A stretch of DNA of 64,000 bases, taken from the NCBI GenBank assembly GCA_900544405.1, contig UQVA01000009.1, positions 7,113 through 71,112 on the forward strand, written 5' to 3'. Below the pieces are notes generated by a model, which saw only the letters and a list, made by a program, of their open reading frames with translations, was not told the DNA's origin and searched no databases. A program made the position numbers and the translations under genes. Shown piece after piece: positions 33,294-41,284 of the stretch (its first letter is position 1; each line of letters begins with the position of its first letter). The stretch comes from an uncultured Eubacteriales bacterium. GTDB taxonomy: Bacteria; Bacillota; Clostridia; Oscillospirales; Oscillospiraceae.

Positions 33294-34775
33294 ATGGATC
33301 AGGAACATGAAAATAATCTCTCCCCGGAGGAAAACGCCTGGCTGGATGAAATTCTTCCCCCGGAGGACCTGGGAGAGGAACTTGGCCCCCACGAGAGCGT
33401 GGAGGATGCGGGCCTTGTCTCCCCGGATACCCCGGAGGACGGCTGGGACCCGGAGGCAAAAAGCCGCATGACCGGCGAGCCCTTCCAGGATGAAGAATTC
33501 CGGGACACCTTCGGCGAGGGGGACGAGCTGAACGCCGCCTTTGCCGACGAGAACGCTCCGGAGGAAGCCCCGGAGGCCCCTGCCGAGGAGCCGGAAGCCC
33601 CGGAAGAAGCCCCGGAGGAGCCGGTGAAGAAGGGCCGGCCCCGCCGGAAGAAGGGCTACGGTCTGCTGGGCATCCCCCATATTCTGGCTACGTTTGTGTG
33701 GCTGGCCATCGCCATTGCCATCGGCGTCTCTCTGGGCCGGGTGATCTGGGTGTGCGTTTCGGACGTGATGGCCTTTGGCCGCAGCGATACGGAGCTGGAA
33801 TTCCAGGTGACGGACAGCGACACCGTGGAGAGTGTCGCCCAGAAGCTCAAGGACAGCGGGCTCATCCGTTATCCGGGGCTTTTCAAGATGTACGCCGATC
33901 TGACCCATGCCGAGAATAAAATTGCACCCGGCATCTACAAGCTGAAAACCAATTATGACTATCACGCGCTGGTCAACGGCCTTACCCCCGACAGCGAGGA
34001 TTCTGCAATCGTGACCGTGGTGGTGCCGGAGGGCTACACCTGCCGGGAGATTTTCGCACTGCTGGAGGAGAAGGGTGTCTGCACCGCCGCCGAGCTGGAG
34101 GACTATGCCGCCAACGGCGAGCTGGAGGACTACTGGTTCCTGGACGGCCTGGAACGGGGCGACAAATACTGCCTGGAAGGCTATCTGTTCCCGGATACCT
34201 ACGACTTCTACATCGGCGACGAGCCGGGCCGGGTCATTACCAAGTTCCTGGACGACTTTGACTACCGGTTCACCGACAAGATGAAGGACAACCTGACAAA
34301 GCTCCAGGAAACCATGGCCGCCCGGCTGGCCGAGAACGGTTACAGCGAGGAGTATATTGCCGCCCATCCCTTCACCCTGCGGGAAGTGATGATCGTGGCC
34401 TCCATGGTCCAGCAGGAAGCCTATTCCATTACGGACAGCTATCTGGTGTCCTCCGTCATCTACAACCGGCTGGCGGACCCGGACGAGTACCCCTTCCTGA
34501 ACATCGATGCCGCCCTGCTCTATGTTCTTCAGGGAGAGCGGACGGAGCTGACTGCGGAGGACCTACAGATGGACAGCCCCTACAACACCTATAACCATAC
34601 GGGACTGACGCCGGGACCCATCTGCAACCCGGGCCGGAACAGCATTTATGCCGCTCTGGAACCTCAGGACACCAATTACCACTACTACGCTCTGGAAAAG
34701 GGTACCGACGAGCATCATTTCTCCGAGACCCTTTCCGAGCATGAGGCATTCCTGGCCTCCCAGGAGAACGGCTGA
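33294..34775 (+). CDS. mltG: Endolytic transglycosylase MltG (YceG-like)
   Basis: Cleaves nascent glycan strands at the membrane, setting strand length. The 493-residue product has an unusually long acidic Pro/Glu-rich cytosolic tail (about 1-120; repeated EEAPEAP-type units), a basic stretch and one membrane helix (about 130-155). A LysM-like segment (about 175-235) and the YceG catalytic domain follow. The catalytic Glu lies in ASMVQQEAYS (about 375), with SPYNTYNHTGLTPGPICNPG (about 430) near the end. ATG 33294 has ACAGGAGG upstream. Its stop overlaps the U32 peptidase start by one base. Confidence 0.92.
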   Translation: MDQEHENNLSPEENAWLDEILPPEDLGEELGPHESVEDAGLVSPDTPEDGWDPEAKSRMTGEPFQDEEFRDTFGEGDELNAAFADENAPEEAPEAPAEEPEAPEEAPEEPVKKGRPRRKKGYGLLGIPHILATFVWLAIAIAIGVSLGRVIWVCVSDVMAFGRSDTELEFQVTDSDTVESVAQKLKDSGLIRYPGLFKMYADLTHAENKIAPGIYKLKTNYDYHALVNGLTPDSEDSAIVTVVVPEGYTCREIFALLEEKGVCTAAELEDYAANGELEDYWFLDGLERGDKYCLEGYLFPDTYDFYIGDEPGRVITKFLDDFDYRFTDKMKDNLTKLQETMAARLAENGYSEEYIAAHPFTLREVMIVASMVQQEAYSITDSYLVSSVIYNRLADPDEYPFLNIDAALLYVLQGERTELTAEDLQMDSPYNTYNHTGLTPGPICNPGRNSIYAALEPQDTNYHYYALEKGTDEHHFSETLSEHEAFLASQENG

Positions 34776-35998
34776 TGAAAAACGGGACCATTGAGCTGCT
34801 TGCCCCCGCCGGGGACATGGAGCGGCTGCACATGGCGGTGCTTTACGGAGCGGACAGCGTGTATCTGGCGGGCACCAGCTTCGGGATGCGCTCCTTCGCC
34901 GGGAATTTCTCCCCGGAGGAGCTGCCCAAGGCCGTGGAATTTGCCCACGCCCACGGGGTCAGCGTTCATGTGACCGTGAACACCATGCCCCGGAACGCCG
35001 AAGCCGCTGCCCTGCCCGCCTACTTAGAGCAGTTGGAGGATGCAGGCGTTGACGCCCTGATCCTGGCGGACCTGGGTGCTTTCCGGATGGCCGGAAAATA
35101 TGCCCCCCACTGCGCCAGGCACGTCTCCACCCAGCAGTCTATCGGCAATTACGCCTGCGCCAACGCCTGGCATGACCTGGGCGCACAGCGGGTGGTGCTG
35201 GCACGGGAGCTGAGCCTGGACGAAATTGCCGAAATTCGGGCGAAAACCCCGAAAAGTCTGGAAATCGAGACCTTCGGCCATGGGGCCATGTGCGTCAGCT
35301 ACTCCGGCCGGTGCCTGCTGTCCAATTACATGACCGGCCGGGACTCCAACCGGGGCGCCTGCGCCCAGCCCTGCCGCTATCAGTATGCCCTGATGGAGGA
35401 GAAGCGGCCCGGAGAATATTTCCCGGTTTTTGAGGACGAAAAAGGGACGTACATCCTGAATTCCAGGGATATGTGCATGATCGACCACCTGGACGACCTG
35501 CAAAAGGCCGGGGTGGACTGCATTAAAATCGAAGGCCGGGCCAAATCCGCCTACTATGCCGCCATCGTCACCGGGGCCTACCGGCACTGCATTGATTCCG
35601 CTGCACAGGGCCAGCCCCTGGACCCGGTCTGGCGGGATGAGGTGGAGCACGTCTCCCACCGGGTCTATTCCACTGGCTTTTACTACGGTTTCCCCGGACA
35701 ATACACGGAAAATTCCCGGTACATCCGGGAGTGGCAGGTCTGCGCCATCGTGGAATCCTGCACGCCGGAGGGGCTGGCCACCTGTTCCCTGCGGAACAAA
35801 TTCACCCAGGGAGACACCTTGGAGGCCGTCGGACCGGACCTGCGGCCCTTTGCCTTTGAAGTGGGCGAAATGCTTGACGCCGAGGGTACGGCATTGACGG
35901 AGCCGAAAACGCCCCAGATGCGCTTTACGCTGCGCCTGCCCAAGCCCGTGCCGCCCTATTCCATTCTCCGCCACAGTGTGGCCCTTTCCGCAAAATAA
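34775..35998 (+). CDS. U32-family peptidase-like protein (TrhP/RlhA group)
   Basis: A 407-residue U32 protein. Relatives are labelled collagenase-like peptidases, but characterised members (TrhP, RlhA) support hydroxylation of tRNA or rRNA bases. It starts IELLAPAGDMERLHMAVLYG and has the U32 signature ETFGHGAMCVSYSGRCLLSN with its cysteines, then GACAQPCRYQY (about 203) and DCIKIEGRAKS (about 249). It starts inside the mltG stop (TGATG). In B. subtilis, mltG (yrrL) and the U32 genes yrrN/yrrO are also neighbours, so tRNA modification is the favoured role. Confidence 0.88.
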   Translation: MKNGTIELLAPAGDMERLHMAVLYGADSVYLAGTSFGMRSFAGNFSPEELPKAVEFAHAHGVSVHVTVNTMPRNAEAAALPAYLEQLEDAGVDALILADLGAFRMAGKYAPHCARHVSTQQSIGNYACANAWHDLGAQRVVLARELSLDEIAEIRAKTPKSLEIETFGHGAMCVSYSGRCLLSNYMTGRDSNRGACAQPCRYQYALMEEKRPGEYFPVFEDEKGTYILNSRDMCMIDHLDDLQKAGVDCIKIEGRAKSAYYAAIVTGAYRHCIDSAAQGQPLDPVWRDEVEHVSHRVYSTGFYYGFPGQYTENSRYIREWQVCAIVESCTPEGLATCSLRNKFTQGDTLEAVGPDLRPFAFEVGEMLDAEGTALTEPKTPQMRFTLRLPKPVPPYSILRHSVALSAK

Positions 35999-36000
35999 AA

Positions 36001-36035
36001 AATGCTGCGAAGGAACGTTCCTTCGCAGCATTTTT
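36001..36035 (+). terminator. Bidirectional terminator after the tmk operon
   Basis: A 15-bp stem AATGCTGCGAAGGAA / TTCCTTCGCAGCATT with a two-base loop and TTTTT. It also sits at the end of the convergent exonuclease gene. Confidence 0.9.
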
Positions 36036-36591
36036 ATACGTTCATGGGGCAATAGCACGCCACATTCTGGCCCAGGAGCCGGAGAATTTCCAGCTCATCC
36101 CGGGCATCCAGCAGGGCATTGTGGGTCTCCCGGTAATCCCGGTTCCCGGAGAGCAGCCGCAGCATGGGTTCCACCCCATAGCCCCGTTTCAGCCGCCCGG
36201 TGGTGCAGCACTCGGCCCAGTCGGGGATTTTCGGGTTGTGCTGCCGGTAGGCGGCCCTGGCCATAATGTCCCGCCAGATCCATTGGGACAGTTCCGGCAG
36301 GTGCCGCCGGTCAAAAAGGGCATTGTAGGCGAAGATGGTCTCCACGTTCAGCCCTTCCAGCCACTCCCGCAGGTCCGCCAGGGCCTCCTGCCGGGTGCAT
36401 AGAATGGGCTTTGCCGGGGTGGGCAGGAACAGCACGTCCTCATACATCCCGCCCAGGGCGCACTCGGCGGTCAGCACATGATAGCGCTGATCCGTGAGGG
36501 TGAAATTTTCCGAATCGGCCACCACCGTGCCGATGGACATGACCGCATCCGCCCAGTTGGTCTCCGTATCGATGACTGCAATGTTCCCCAT
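36034..36591 (-). CDS. DnaQ-like (DEDDh) 3'-5' exonuclease
   Basis: A 185-residue exonuclease-fold protein. Exo I is NIAVIDTETNW (Asp, Glu), Exo II is FAYNALFDRRHL (Asp), Exo III is HNALLDARDELEIL (His, Asp), so all catalytic positions of a DEDDh enzyme are present. I chose ATG 36591 because GGAGGGG precedes it. The other in-frame start at 36603 lacks a site. It stands alone and is convergent with the U32 gene. It could act in repair or RNA turnover. Its lack of polymerase or BRCT domains argues against a dedicated proofreading subunit. Confidence 0.85.
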   Translation of the reverse strand: MGNIAVIDTETNWADAVMSIGTVVADSENFTLTDQRYHVLTAECALGGMYEDVLFLPTPAKPILCTRQEALADLREWLEGLNVETIFAYNALFDRRHLPELSQWIWRDIMARAAYRQHNPKIPDWAECCTTGRLKRGYGVEPMLRLLSGNRDYRETHNALLDARDELEILRLLGQNVACYCPMNV

Positions 36592-36650
36592 AGACCCCTC
36601 CAACGTTTTTCTCCCATTTTAGCAGAGAAAGGCGCAAAATGCAAGCAAAA

Positions 36651-36711
36651 GCCCCTACCGCCCCTCATCCGGTCCCTTCGGGACCACCTTCCCCCAAGGG
36701 AAGGCTATTTC
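36651..36711. repeat. Composite palindromic intergenic repeat, copy 5 (inverted)
   Basis: GCCCCTACCGCCCCTCATCC, a GGTCCCTTCGGGACC stem, then CTTCCCCCAAGGGAAGG. It is nearly the reverse complement of copy 1, including the GGCGGTAGGG end. Confidence 0.85.
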
Positions 36712-36718
36712 AAAAACA

Positions 36719-36743
36719 CCCCGGCCTGATTTCCAGGCCGGGG
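36719..36743 (-). terminator. Terminator after the dehydratase gene
   Basis: CCCCGGCCTG / CAGGCCGGGG stem; the minus strand continues TGTTTTTG. Confidence 0.8.
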
Positions 36744-36755
36744 AGTTCCGGAATA

Positions 36756-38657
36756 TTACACTTTCGCTTCTTCCAGCTTCTTATCGTAGTGGTAAGTGGG
36801 CACAACTTCGGACACCACTTCCCGGATATGGTCCGACTCCTGGCGGCTGGCCAGGTCCAACTGGTGCAGCTTTTCCAGGAACCAATCGTCGTCCATCTCG
36901 ATGGGCTTGCCGATGTGGATGAGCTTGTTGGCGGTCTCCTGAAGGCCTTCCTCGTTCATGAGCATTTCCTCATAGAGCTTCTCGCCGGGGCGCAGGCCCG
37001 TGTAGACGATCTTGATATCCACGTCCGGGGTGAAGCCGGACAGCCGGATGAGGTTTCGGGCCATGTCGTCGATCTTCACCGGGTCGCCCATTTCCAGCAC
37101 GAAAATCTCACCGCCGGTGGCGTAATAGCTGGCCTGCAGCACCAGAGACACCGCTTCGGGAATGGTCATGAAGTAGCGGATGATGCGCTTATCGGTAACG
37201 GTCACGGGGCCGCCCTCGGCAATCTGCTTCTTGAACAGGGGGATAACGCTGCCGTTGCTGCCCAGCACGTTGCCGAACCGCACCGCTACATAGCTGGTGT
37301 TGGGGTTCTTCCGGTCCATCATCTGCACCACCATCTCGCACAGCCGCTTGCTGGCGCCCATGATGTTGGTGGGGTTCACGGCCTTATCCGTAGAGATGAG
37401 CACGAACTTCTTCACGCCGTACCGGGCGGCAGCGGTGGCCGTCTTGAAGGTACCCATGACGTTGTTTTTGATGGCCTCGTTGGGGCTGTCCTCCATCAGC
37501 GGAACGTGCTTGTGGGCCGCTGCATGGAATACAATGTCCGGGTGATAGGTTTTCATGACACTGTTGATACGGCTGGTGTTCCGCACGGAGCCGATGAGCG
37601 TCTCCAAGTGCAGGTCCGGGCAGTCGTGCCGCAGTTCCTGCTGGATGGCGTAGGCGTTGTTCTCGTAAATGTCGAAAATAATCAGCGTCTTGGGCTTGGA
37701 CCGGGCGATCTGGCGGCACAGTTCGCTGCCGATGCTTCCGCCGCCGCCGGTGACCAGCACCACTTTCCCGGTGATGTCCGCAAGAATTTCTTCATTATTG
37801 ACCTTCACCTGTTCCCGGCCCAGCAGGTCCGTGACCTCCACGTCCCGGAGCTTGCTGACGCTGACTTCTTCATTGAGCAGCTGGTACATTCCGGGGATGA
37901 TCTGCAGCTTGCAGTTGGTTTCCTTGCACAGGTTCAGGATGGCCTGCTTGTCCTCGGCGTCGCAGGTGGGAATTGCGAAGATGATGTGGGTAATGCGGTA
38001 CTTCTTGGCCATGTTCACAATGTCGTACCGGTTGCCCACAATTTCCACGCCTTCCAGGTACTTGCCCTTCTTGTAGGGGTTGTCGTCAATGACGCAGCAG
38101 ACCTGGCTGGAAATGCGGTCCGTGTTCTGCAATTCCCGAATCAGGGTCACGCCCGCCGCACCGGCGCCGATGATCATGACCCGCTTTTGAATTTTCTTGT
38201 CCTTCTGGTGGGCAAGCTGCCGCTGAACCACCAGAAACCGATAGGAGAATCGGATTCCGGCGCTCATACAGAAGTTGATGAGGATGCCCATGAAGTAGCA
38301 GGACCGGGGCAGTGCCGGGGCCTTGGCAAGGATGACATACAGCAGCGTCGCCGCACCCAGCACCATGTAGGACTTGATCAGGGCCCAAAGCTCTGCCAAG
38401 CCTGCATAGGACCAGACGCTCTGGTAGAGGTGGAAGATGTAGAACACCACCACGGTGGCTACGCACCATATGGGGATGGTGTGGAAATAACCCATCAGAT
38501 AGGCCTTGTCCACGGCGGAATAGCGGAAATCAAACCGCAGCAGCAGTGCAAAAAAATACGCCGCAATTACGCTGAGAATGTCCAATACCCCCAGAATCCA
38601 CGGTTTCAGTCTATCCATCGTTGTCTCCGATTCTATTCTCGGCAGATTCTGATTCAT
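36756..38657 (-). CDS. Membrane-bound nucleotide-sugar 4,6-dehydratase (CapD/WbpM type)
   Basis: A 633-residue enzyme that probably converts UDP-GlcNAc to a 4-keto-6-deoxy sugar for surface polysaccharide. Four membrane helices (about 15-130) carry it. A CoA-binding-like Rossmann region follows (RVMIIGAGAAGVTLIRELQN, about 160), then the SDR domain with KVVLVTGGGGSIGSELCRQI (about 300). DIVFHAAAHKHVPLME (about 378) and FVLISTDKAVNPTNIMGASK (about 415) complete the active site. ATG 38657 has GAGAGGCG upstream; in-frame frames further upstream run through the promoter. Regulated from 38704-38732. No glycosyltransferases are adjacent. Confidence 0.92.
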   Translation of the reverse strand: MNQNLPRIESETTMDRLKPWILGVLDILSVIAAYFFALLLRFDFRYSAVDKAYLMGYFHTIPIWCVATVVVFYIFHLYQSVWSYAGLAELWALIKSYMVLGAATLLYVILAKAPALPRSCYFMGILINFCMSAGIRFSYRFLVVQRQLAHQKDKKIQKRVMIIGAGAAGVTLIRELQNTDRISSQVCCVIDDNPYKKGKYLEGVEIVGNRYDIVNMAKKYRITHIIFAIPTCDAEDKQAILNLCKETNCKLQIIPGMYQLLNEEVSVSKLRDVEVTDLLGREQVKVNNEEILADITGKVVLVTGGGGSIGSELCRQIARSKPKTLIIFDIYENNAYAIQQELRHDCPDLHLETLIGSVRNTSRINSVMKTYHPDIVFHAAAHKHVPLMEDSPNEAIKNNVMGTFKTATAAARYGVKKFVLISTDKAVNPTNIMGASKRLCEMVVQMMDRKNPNTSYVAVRFGNVLGSNGSVIPLFKKQIAEGGPVTVTDKRIIRYFMTIPEAVSLVLQASYYATGGEIFVLEMGDPVKIDDMARNLIRLSGFTPDVDIKIVYTGLRPGEKLYEEMLMNEEGLQETANKLIHIGKPIEMDDDWFLEKLHQLDLASRQESDHIREVVSEVVPTYHYDKKLEEAKV

Positions 38658-38703
38658 TTTATCGCCTCTCATTTGCGGCCGATGGCCGCTGAATTGTGCT
38701 GAT

Positions 38704-38732
38704 ATTCTACTACGATTCGCCCGAAAAGTCAA
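38704..38732 (-). promoter_or_regulatory. Promoter of the dehydratase gene
   Basis: Minus-strand TTGACT (38732-38727), 17 bp, TAGAAT (38709-38704). Confidence 0.75.
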
Positions 38733-38813
38733 CAAAAGCCTTCTTCCATGGCTGAAAAGAAAATCCTTTCCCGGAAAACGCAGGAAAGAAAAATAATTCC
38801 GGCCTTTCCCGTC

Positions 38814-38842
38814 TTGCCGTCCTGTTCCGGCTATGGTAAAAT
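38814..38842 (+). promoter_or_regulatory. Promoter of the Nudix gene
   Basis: TTGCCG (38814-38819), 17 bp, TAAAAT (38837-38842), 24 bp before ATG 38867. Confidence 0.65.
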
Positions 38843-38866
38843 AAGAAAAAGAAAGAAGGATAAACG

Positions 38867-39382
38867 ATGGAATACAATGATGTTTACGATGCCGACCGCC
38901 GCCCCACAGGCCGGGTCCATCTCCGTGGGACCCGCTGGGAGCCGGGGGACTATGGCCTTCTGGCGGTGTGCTGGATCTACGACGGCCACGGGAAGCTGCT
39001 GCTGACCCGCCGGGCCAGGGAGAAAACATACGCCGGGACCTGGGAAAACTCCGGCGGAGCGGTCCAGGCCGGCGAGGACAGCCGTCAGGCCGTGGCACGG
39101 GAGGTCTTTGAGGAGACCGGTATTCGTGCGGAACCGGCAGAATTCGAATTTCTGGACACGGGCCGGGACGGCCAGATGTTCGTGGACCACTACTGCCTCC
39201 GCCGGGACACGCCCCTTGGAAAAATTCGTCTCCTGCCCGGAGAGACCGACGCCGCCCGCTGGGCTACCTTTTCGGAGGTAGAGGACCTGATCGAACGGGA
39301 CGAAATGTGCGACATTATTGCCGAGCAGTTCCGTCTCCACAAAAACGTCCTGCTGGCTCGGCAGGTTGTACAAGAAAAGTGA
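38867..39382 (+). CDS. Nudix hydrolase
   Basis: A 171-residue Nudix enzyme that would hydrolyse a nucleoside-diphosphate-linked substrate. The Nudix box is complete: GAVQAGEDSRQAVA then REVFEETGI (about residues 64-86). Flanking sequence (LLAVCWIYDGHGKLLLTRRA, YAGTWENSGGAV) is close to the isopentenyl-diphosphate-isomerase-like and YfcD-type branch. Acidic residues near LPGETDAARW fit the usual substrate-side loop. It has its own promoter and an AGAAGGAT ribosome site. The substrate is unknown. Confidence 0.9.
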   Translation: MEYNDVYDADRRPTGRVHLRGTRWEPGDYGLLAVCWIYDGHGKLLLTRRAREKTYAGTWENSGGAVQAGEDSRQAVAREVFEETGIRAEPAEFEFLDTGRDGQMFVDHYCLRRDTPLGKIRLLPGETDAARWATFSEVEDLIERDEMCDIIAEQFRLHKNVLLARQVVQEK

Positions 39383-39406
39383 ACAAAGTTTGGTGAAAAT
39401 GATACC

Positions 39407-39435
39407 TTGCAAAGGGCCTCTTTCTGCGGTACAAT
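39407..39435 (+). promoter_or_regulatory. Promoter of the phosphoribosyltransferase-like gene
   Basis: TTGCAA (39407-39412), 17 bp, TACAAT (39430-39435). Transcription would start just before the hairpin at 39444, so the terminator-like structure lies in the leader of the downstream gene. Confidence 0.75.
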
Positions 39436-39436
39436 A

Positions 39437-39500
39437 GAAAAAAGCGTTTTGAGCATCCGGTGAAGCGCTTTTCGACACCGGATGTCAAAACGCCTTTTTT
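39437..39500 (+). promoter_or_regulatory. Putative transcription attenuator in the leader
   Basis: A terminator stem (39444-39462 with 39476-39493: GCGTTTTG..CATCCGGTG / CACCGGATG..CAAAACGC) is followed by CTTTTTT. Its left arm overlaps an alternative pairing: GAAAAAAGCG (39437-39446) with CGCTTTTC (39466-39473). The two structures exclude each other, as in attenuators. No known riboswitch core or PyrR loop is recognised. Confidence 0.6.
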
Positions 39501-39529
39501 GATACCCAAAATCAAGGAGGAACCCATCA

Positions 39530-40165
39530 ATGCTTGAGATCAAAACTCTGCCCGTGACCCATGGAAACGTCCCCCTGCGGGTAGCCCGGGGGCATTTTGC
39601 CACCAACCACAGCCACATCAATTACTACATCGACATCACCCAGCAGAAAACCAAGCTCTCCGAGGCCCGGGACATTGCCCGGCAGCTGGTGACCCGGTTC
39701 CGGAACGACTGCCCGGTGGACACGATCCTGTGCCTGGACGGCATGAGCGTCATCGGCACTTGCCTGGCCCGGGAGTTGACGGACACCGGCCACCGGAGCA
39801 TCAATGCCAACCGGGATATTTTCGTCATCGAACCGGAGTTCAACTCCAATTCCCAGATGATTTTCCGGGACAATCTTCAGCCCATGCTCCGGGAGAAGCG
39901 CATTTTGGTGCTGATGGCCTCCGTGACCACCGGCTTCACCGCCAAGCGCTCCCTGGAAGCCATTGGCTACTATGGCGGTGAAGTGGCCGGAATTGCGGCA
40001 TTGTACAGCGCCGTAGCCACCGTGGGCGAGCAGCCGGTGTGGTCCGTGTACGACCTTTCCGACCTGCCCGACTACGCCAGCTTCGACTCCCGGGACTGCC
40101 CCTACTGCAAGAAGGGCCGGAAGCTGGATGCGCTGGTAAACAGCTACGGGTATTCCTCCCTGTAA
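39530..40165 (+). CDS. Phosphoribosyltransferase-fold protein (PyrE-like), function uncertain
   Basis: A 211-residue protein resembling orotate-type phosphoribosyltransferases. The PRPP-loop region reads RILVLMASVTTGFTAKRSLE (about 122-141). The usual two acidic residues of the PRPP motif (VVDDV-T-TG) are replaced by Met-Ala-Ser, so catalysis may be lost or altered. An earlier strand has DTILCLDGMSVIG (about 64). The C-terminus adds DCPYCKKGRKLDALVNSYGY, a small CxxC feature unlike PyrE. AAGGAGG precedes ATG 39530. It sits behind a leader with an attenuator-like structure. It could be a regulator-like or salvage-type homologue. Confidence 0.7.
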   Translation: MLEIKTLPVTHGNVPLRVARGHFATNHSHINYYIDITQQKTKLSEARDIARQLVTRFRNDCPVDTILCLDGMSVIGTCLARELTDTGHRSINANRDIFVIEPEFNSNSQMIFRDNLQPMLREKRILVLMASVTTGFTAKRSLEAIGYYGGEVAGIAALYSAVATVGEQPVWSVYDLSDLPDYASFDSRDCPYCKKGRKLDALVNSYGYSSL

Positions 40166-40206
40166 AAAGAGGTCATAAAACCCATTCAGAATATCACAAA
40201 ACCGAA

Positions 40207-40235
40207 TTGTTTTCCATGCTGCACCTTGCTATAAT
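40207..40235 (+). promoter_or_regulatory. Promoter of the SGNH hydrolase gene
   Basis: TTGTTT (40207-40212), 17 bp, TATAAT (40230-40235), then GGAGGC before ATG 40263. Confidence 0.75.
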
Positions 40236-40262
40236 AGGCGAAAAAATAAGGAGGCAGCTATC

Positions 40263-40898
40263 ATGTTGCTGAAAAAAGGAATGCGGATCGTTTTCGCCGG
40301 CGACTCCGTGACAGACGACAGCCGTTCCCGGCCGGAGGGCGAGGGCCGGGGCAATTCACTGGGTCTGGGCTATGTCCACATGACCGATGCCATGCTCACC
40401 GTGGACTACCCGGAGCTGTTTATCCGCTGCACCAACCGGGGCATCGGCGGAAACACTTCCCGGGACCTGCTGGCCCGGTGGGAGGAGGATGTAACGGCTT
40501 TGAAGCCGGATCTGGTGGTGCTGTGCATTGGAATCAACGATGTCTGGCGGCAGTTTGACTGCACCGTCCAGACCGACTGGGCTGTCAGTCCGGAGGAATA
40601 TCGCAGGAATCTAAACGTCATGGCCGATCATACGACAGTCCCCATGGTCTGGATGACCCCCTATTATCTCGAGCCCAACCCGGCTGATGCCATGCGGGCC
40701 CGGATGGACGAATACAGGGCCATCTGCAAGGAGGAAGCTGCCAAACGGGGCATCCCTTGCATCGACTTGCAGGAGGCCTTTGCCCCCCTGCTGCGCCACC
40801 GCTACCCCGCCACCATCACCTGGGATCGGGTCCACCCCGGCTTCACCGGCAGCCTGGTCATCTCCCGTGCCCTGATGGAGACGCTGACGAAAGAATAA
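40263..40898 (+). CDS. SGNH/GDSL-family hydrolase
   Basis: A 211-residue cytoplasmic esterase/acylhydrolase of the SGNH fold. Block I is IVFAGDSVTDDSRSRP (nucleophile Ser near 15), block II GIGGNTSRDLL (Gly near 60), block III VVLCIGINDVW (Asn near 86) and block V TWDRVHPGF (Asp and His near 188-191). There is no signal peptide. Relatives deacetylate carbohydrates such as acetyl-xylan or rhamnogalacturonan. The closest sugar-degradation genes in this window are far away, so the substrate is open. It is monocistronic and ends at the hairpin at 40911. Confidence 0.9.
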   Translation: MLLKKGMRIVFAGDSVTDDSRSRPEGEGRGNSLGLGYVHMTDAMLTVDYPELFIRCTNRGIGGNTSRDLLARWEEDVTALKPDLVVLCIGINDVWRQFDCTVQTDWAVSPEEYRRNLNVMADHTTVPMVWMTPYYLEPNPADAMRARMDEYRAICKEEAAKRGIPCIDLQEAFAPLLRHRYPATITWDRVHPGFTGSLVISRALMETLTKE

Positions 40899-40910
40899 AA
40901 GAAAAACTAG

Positions 40911-40948
40911 CCCGCTGGGGTCCGGATTTTCGGACCCCAACGGGGTTT
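40911..40948 (+). terminator. Terminator after the SGNH gene
   Basis: CCCGCTGGGGTCCG / CGGACCCCAACGGG stem with one mismatch, then TTTCGTTG. Confidence 0.75.
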
Positions 40949-41006
40949 CGTTGTCCAGGCCCAAACGAAGCAATGGAAAAATCGACGTTGAAATGAACGG
41001 GACAGA

Positions 41007-41039
41007 GAAATGCCTTCCCCTGGGGAAAAGGCATTTCTC
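41007..41039. repeat. Short copy of the intergenic repeat, copy 6
   Basis: AGAAATGCCTTCCCC / GGGGAAAAGGCATTTCT forms one long hairpin. It contains only the first module of the composite repeat. Confidence 0.65.
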
Positions 41040-41218
41040 AGAAGAACCAAACCGCTACTTCTTCAGCAAGCCCACTCCACCAGTCTGCCCCTACTCATAG
41101 AGGGCCAAGGGCTTCTGCATCCGCTTTTCTCTATTCTCTATTCGCTCAAAATACTTTTCCCCCGGCGGGGTTGTGATCCGCCGGGGGAAATCTGCTTATT
41201 GATGGGTGTTTCTCGGTT

Positions 41219-41254
41219 GCGGCCGGGGGCTATTTGCCCCCCGGCCGCTTTTTT
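41219..41254 (+). terminator. GC-rich terminator-like hairpin
   Basis: GCGGCCGGGGG / CCCCCCGGCCGC with TTTTTT on the plus strand, 30 bp past the end of the giant minus-strand gene. The T run faces plus, so its target transcript is unclear. Confidence 0.6.
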
Positions 41255-41284
41255 CGGTCAGGGACTTTGCTTACCGCTTCGGGC

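Larger units (their letters stand above)
40899..41284. other. Gene-free gap with hairpins
   Basis: 386 bp holding the SGNH terminator, repeat copy 6 (41007-41039), an unassigned GC-rich hairpin (41156-41190) and a terminator-shaped hairpin (41219-41254). No coding frame is supported. Confidence 0.65.
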
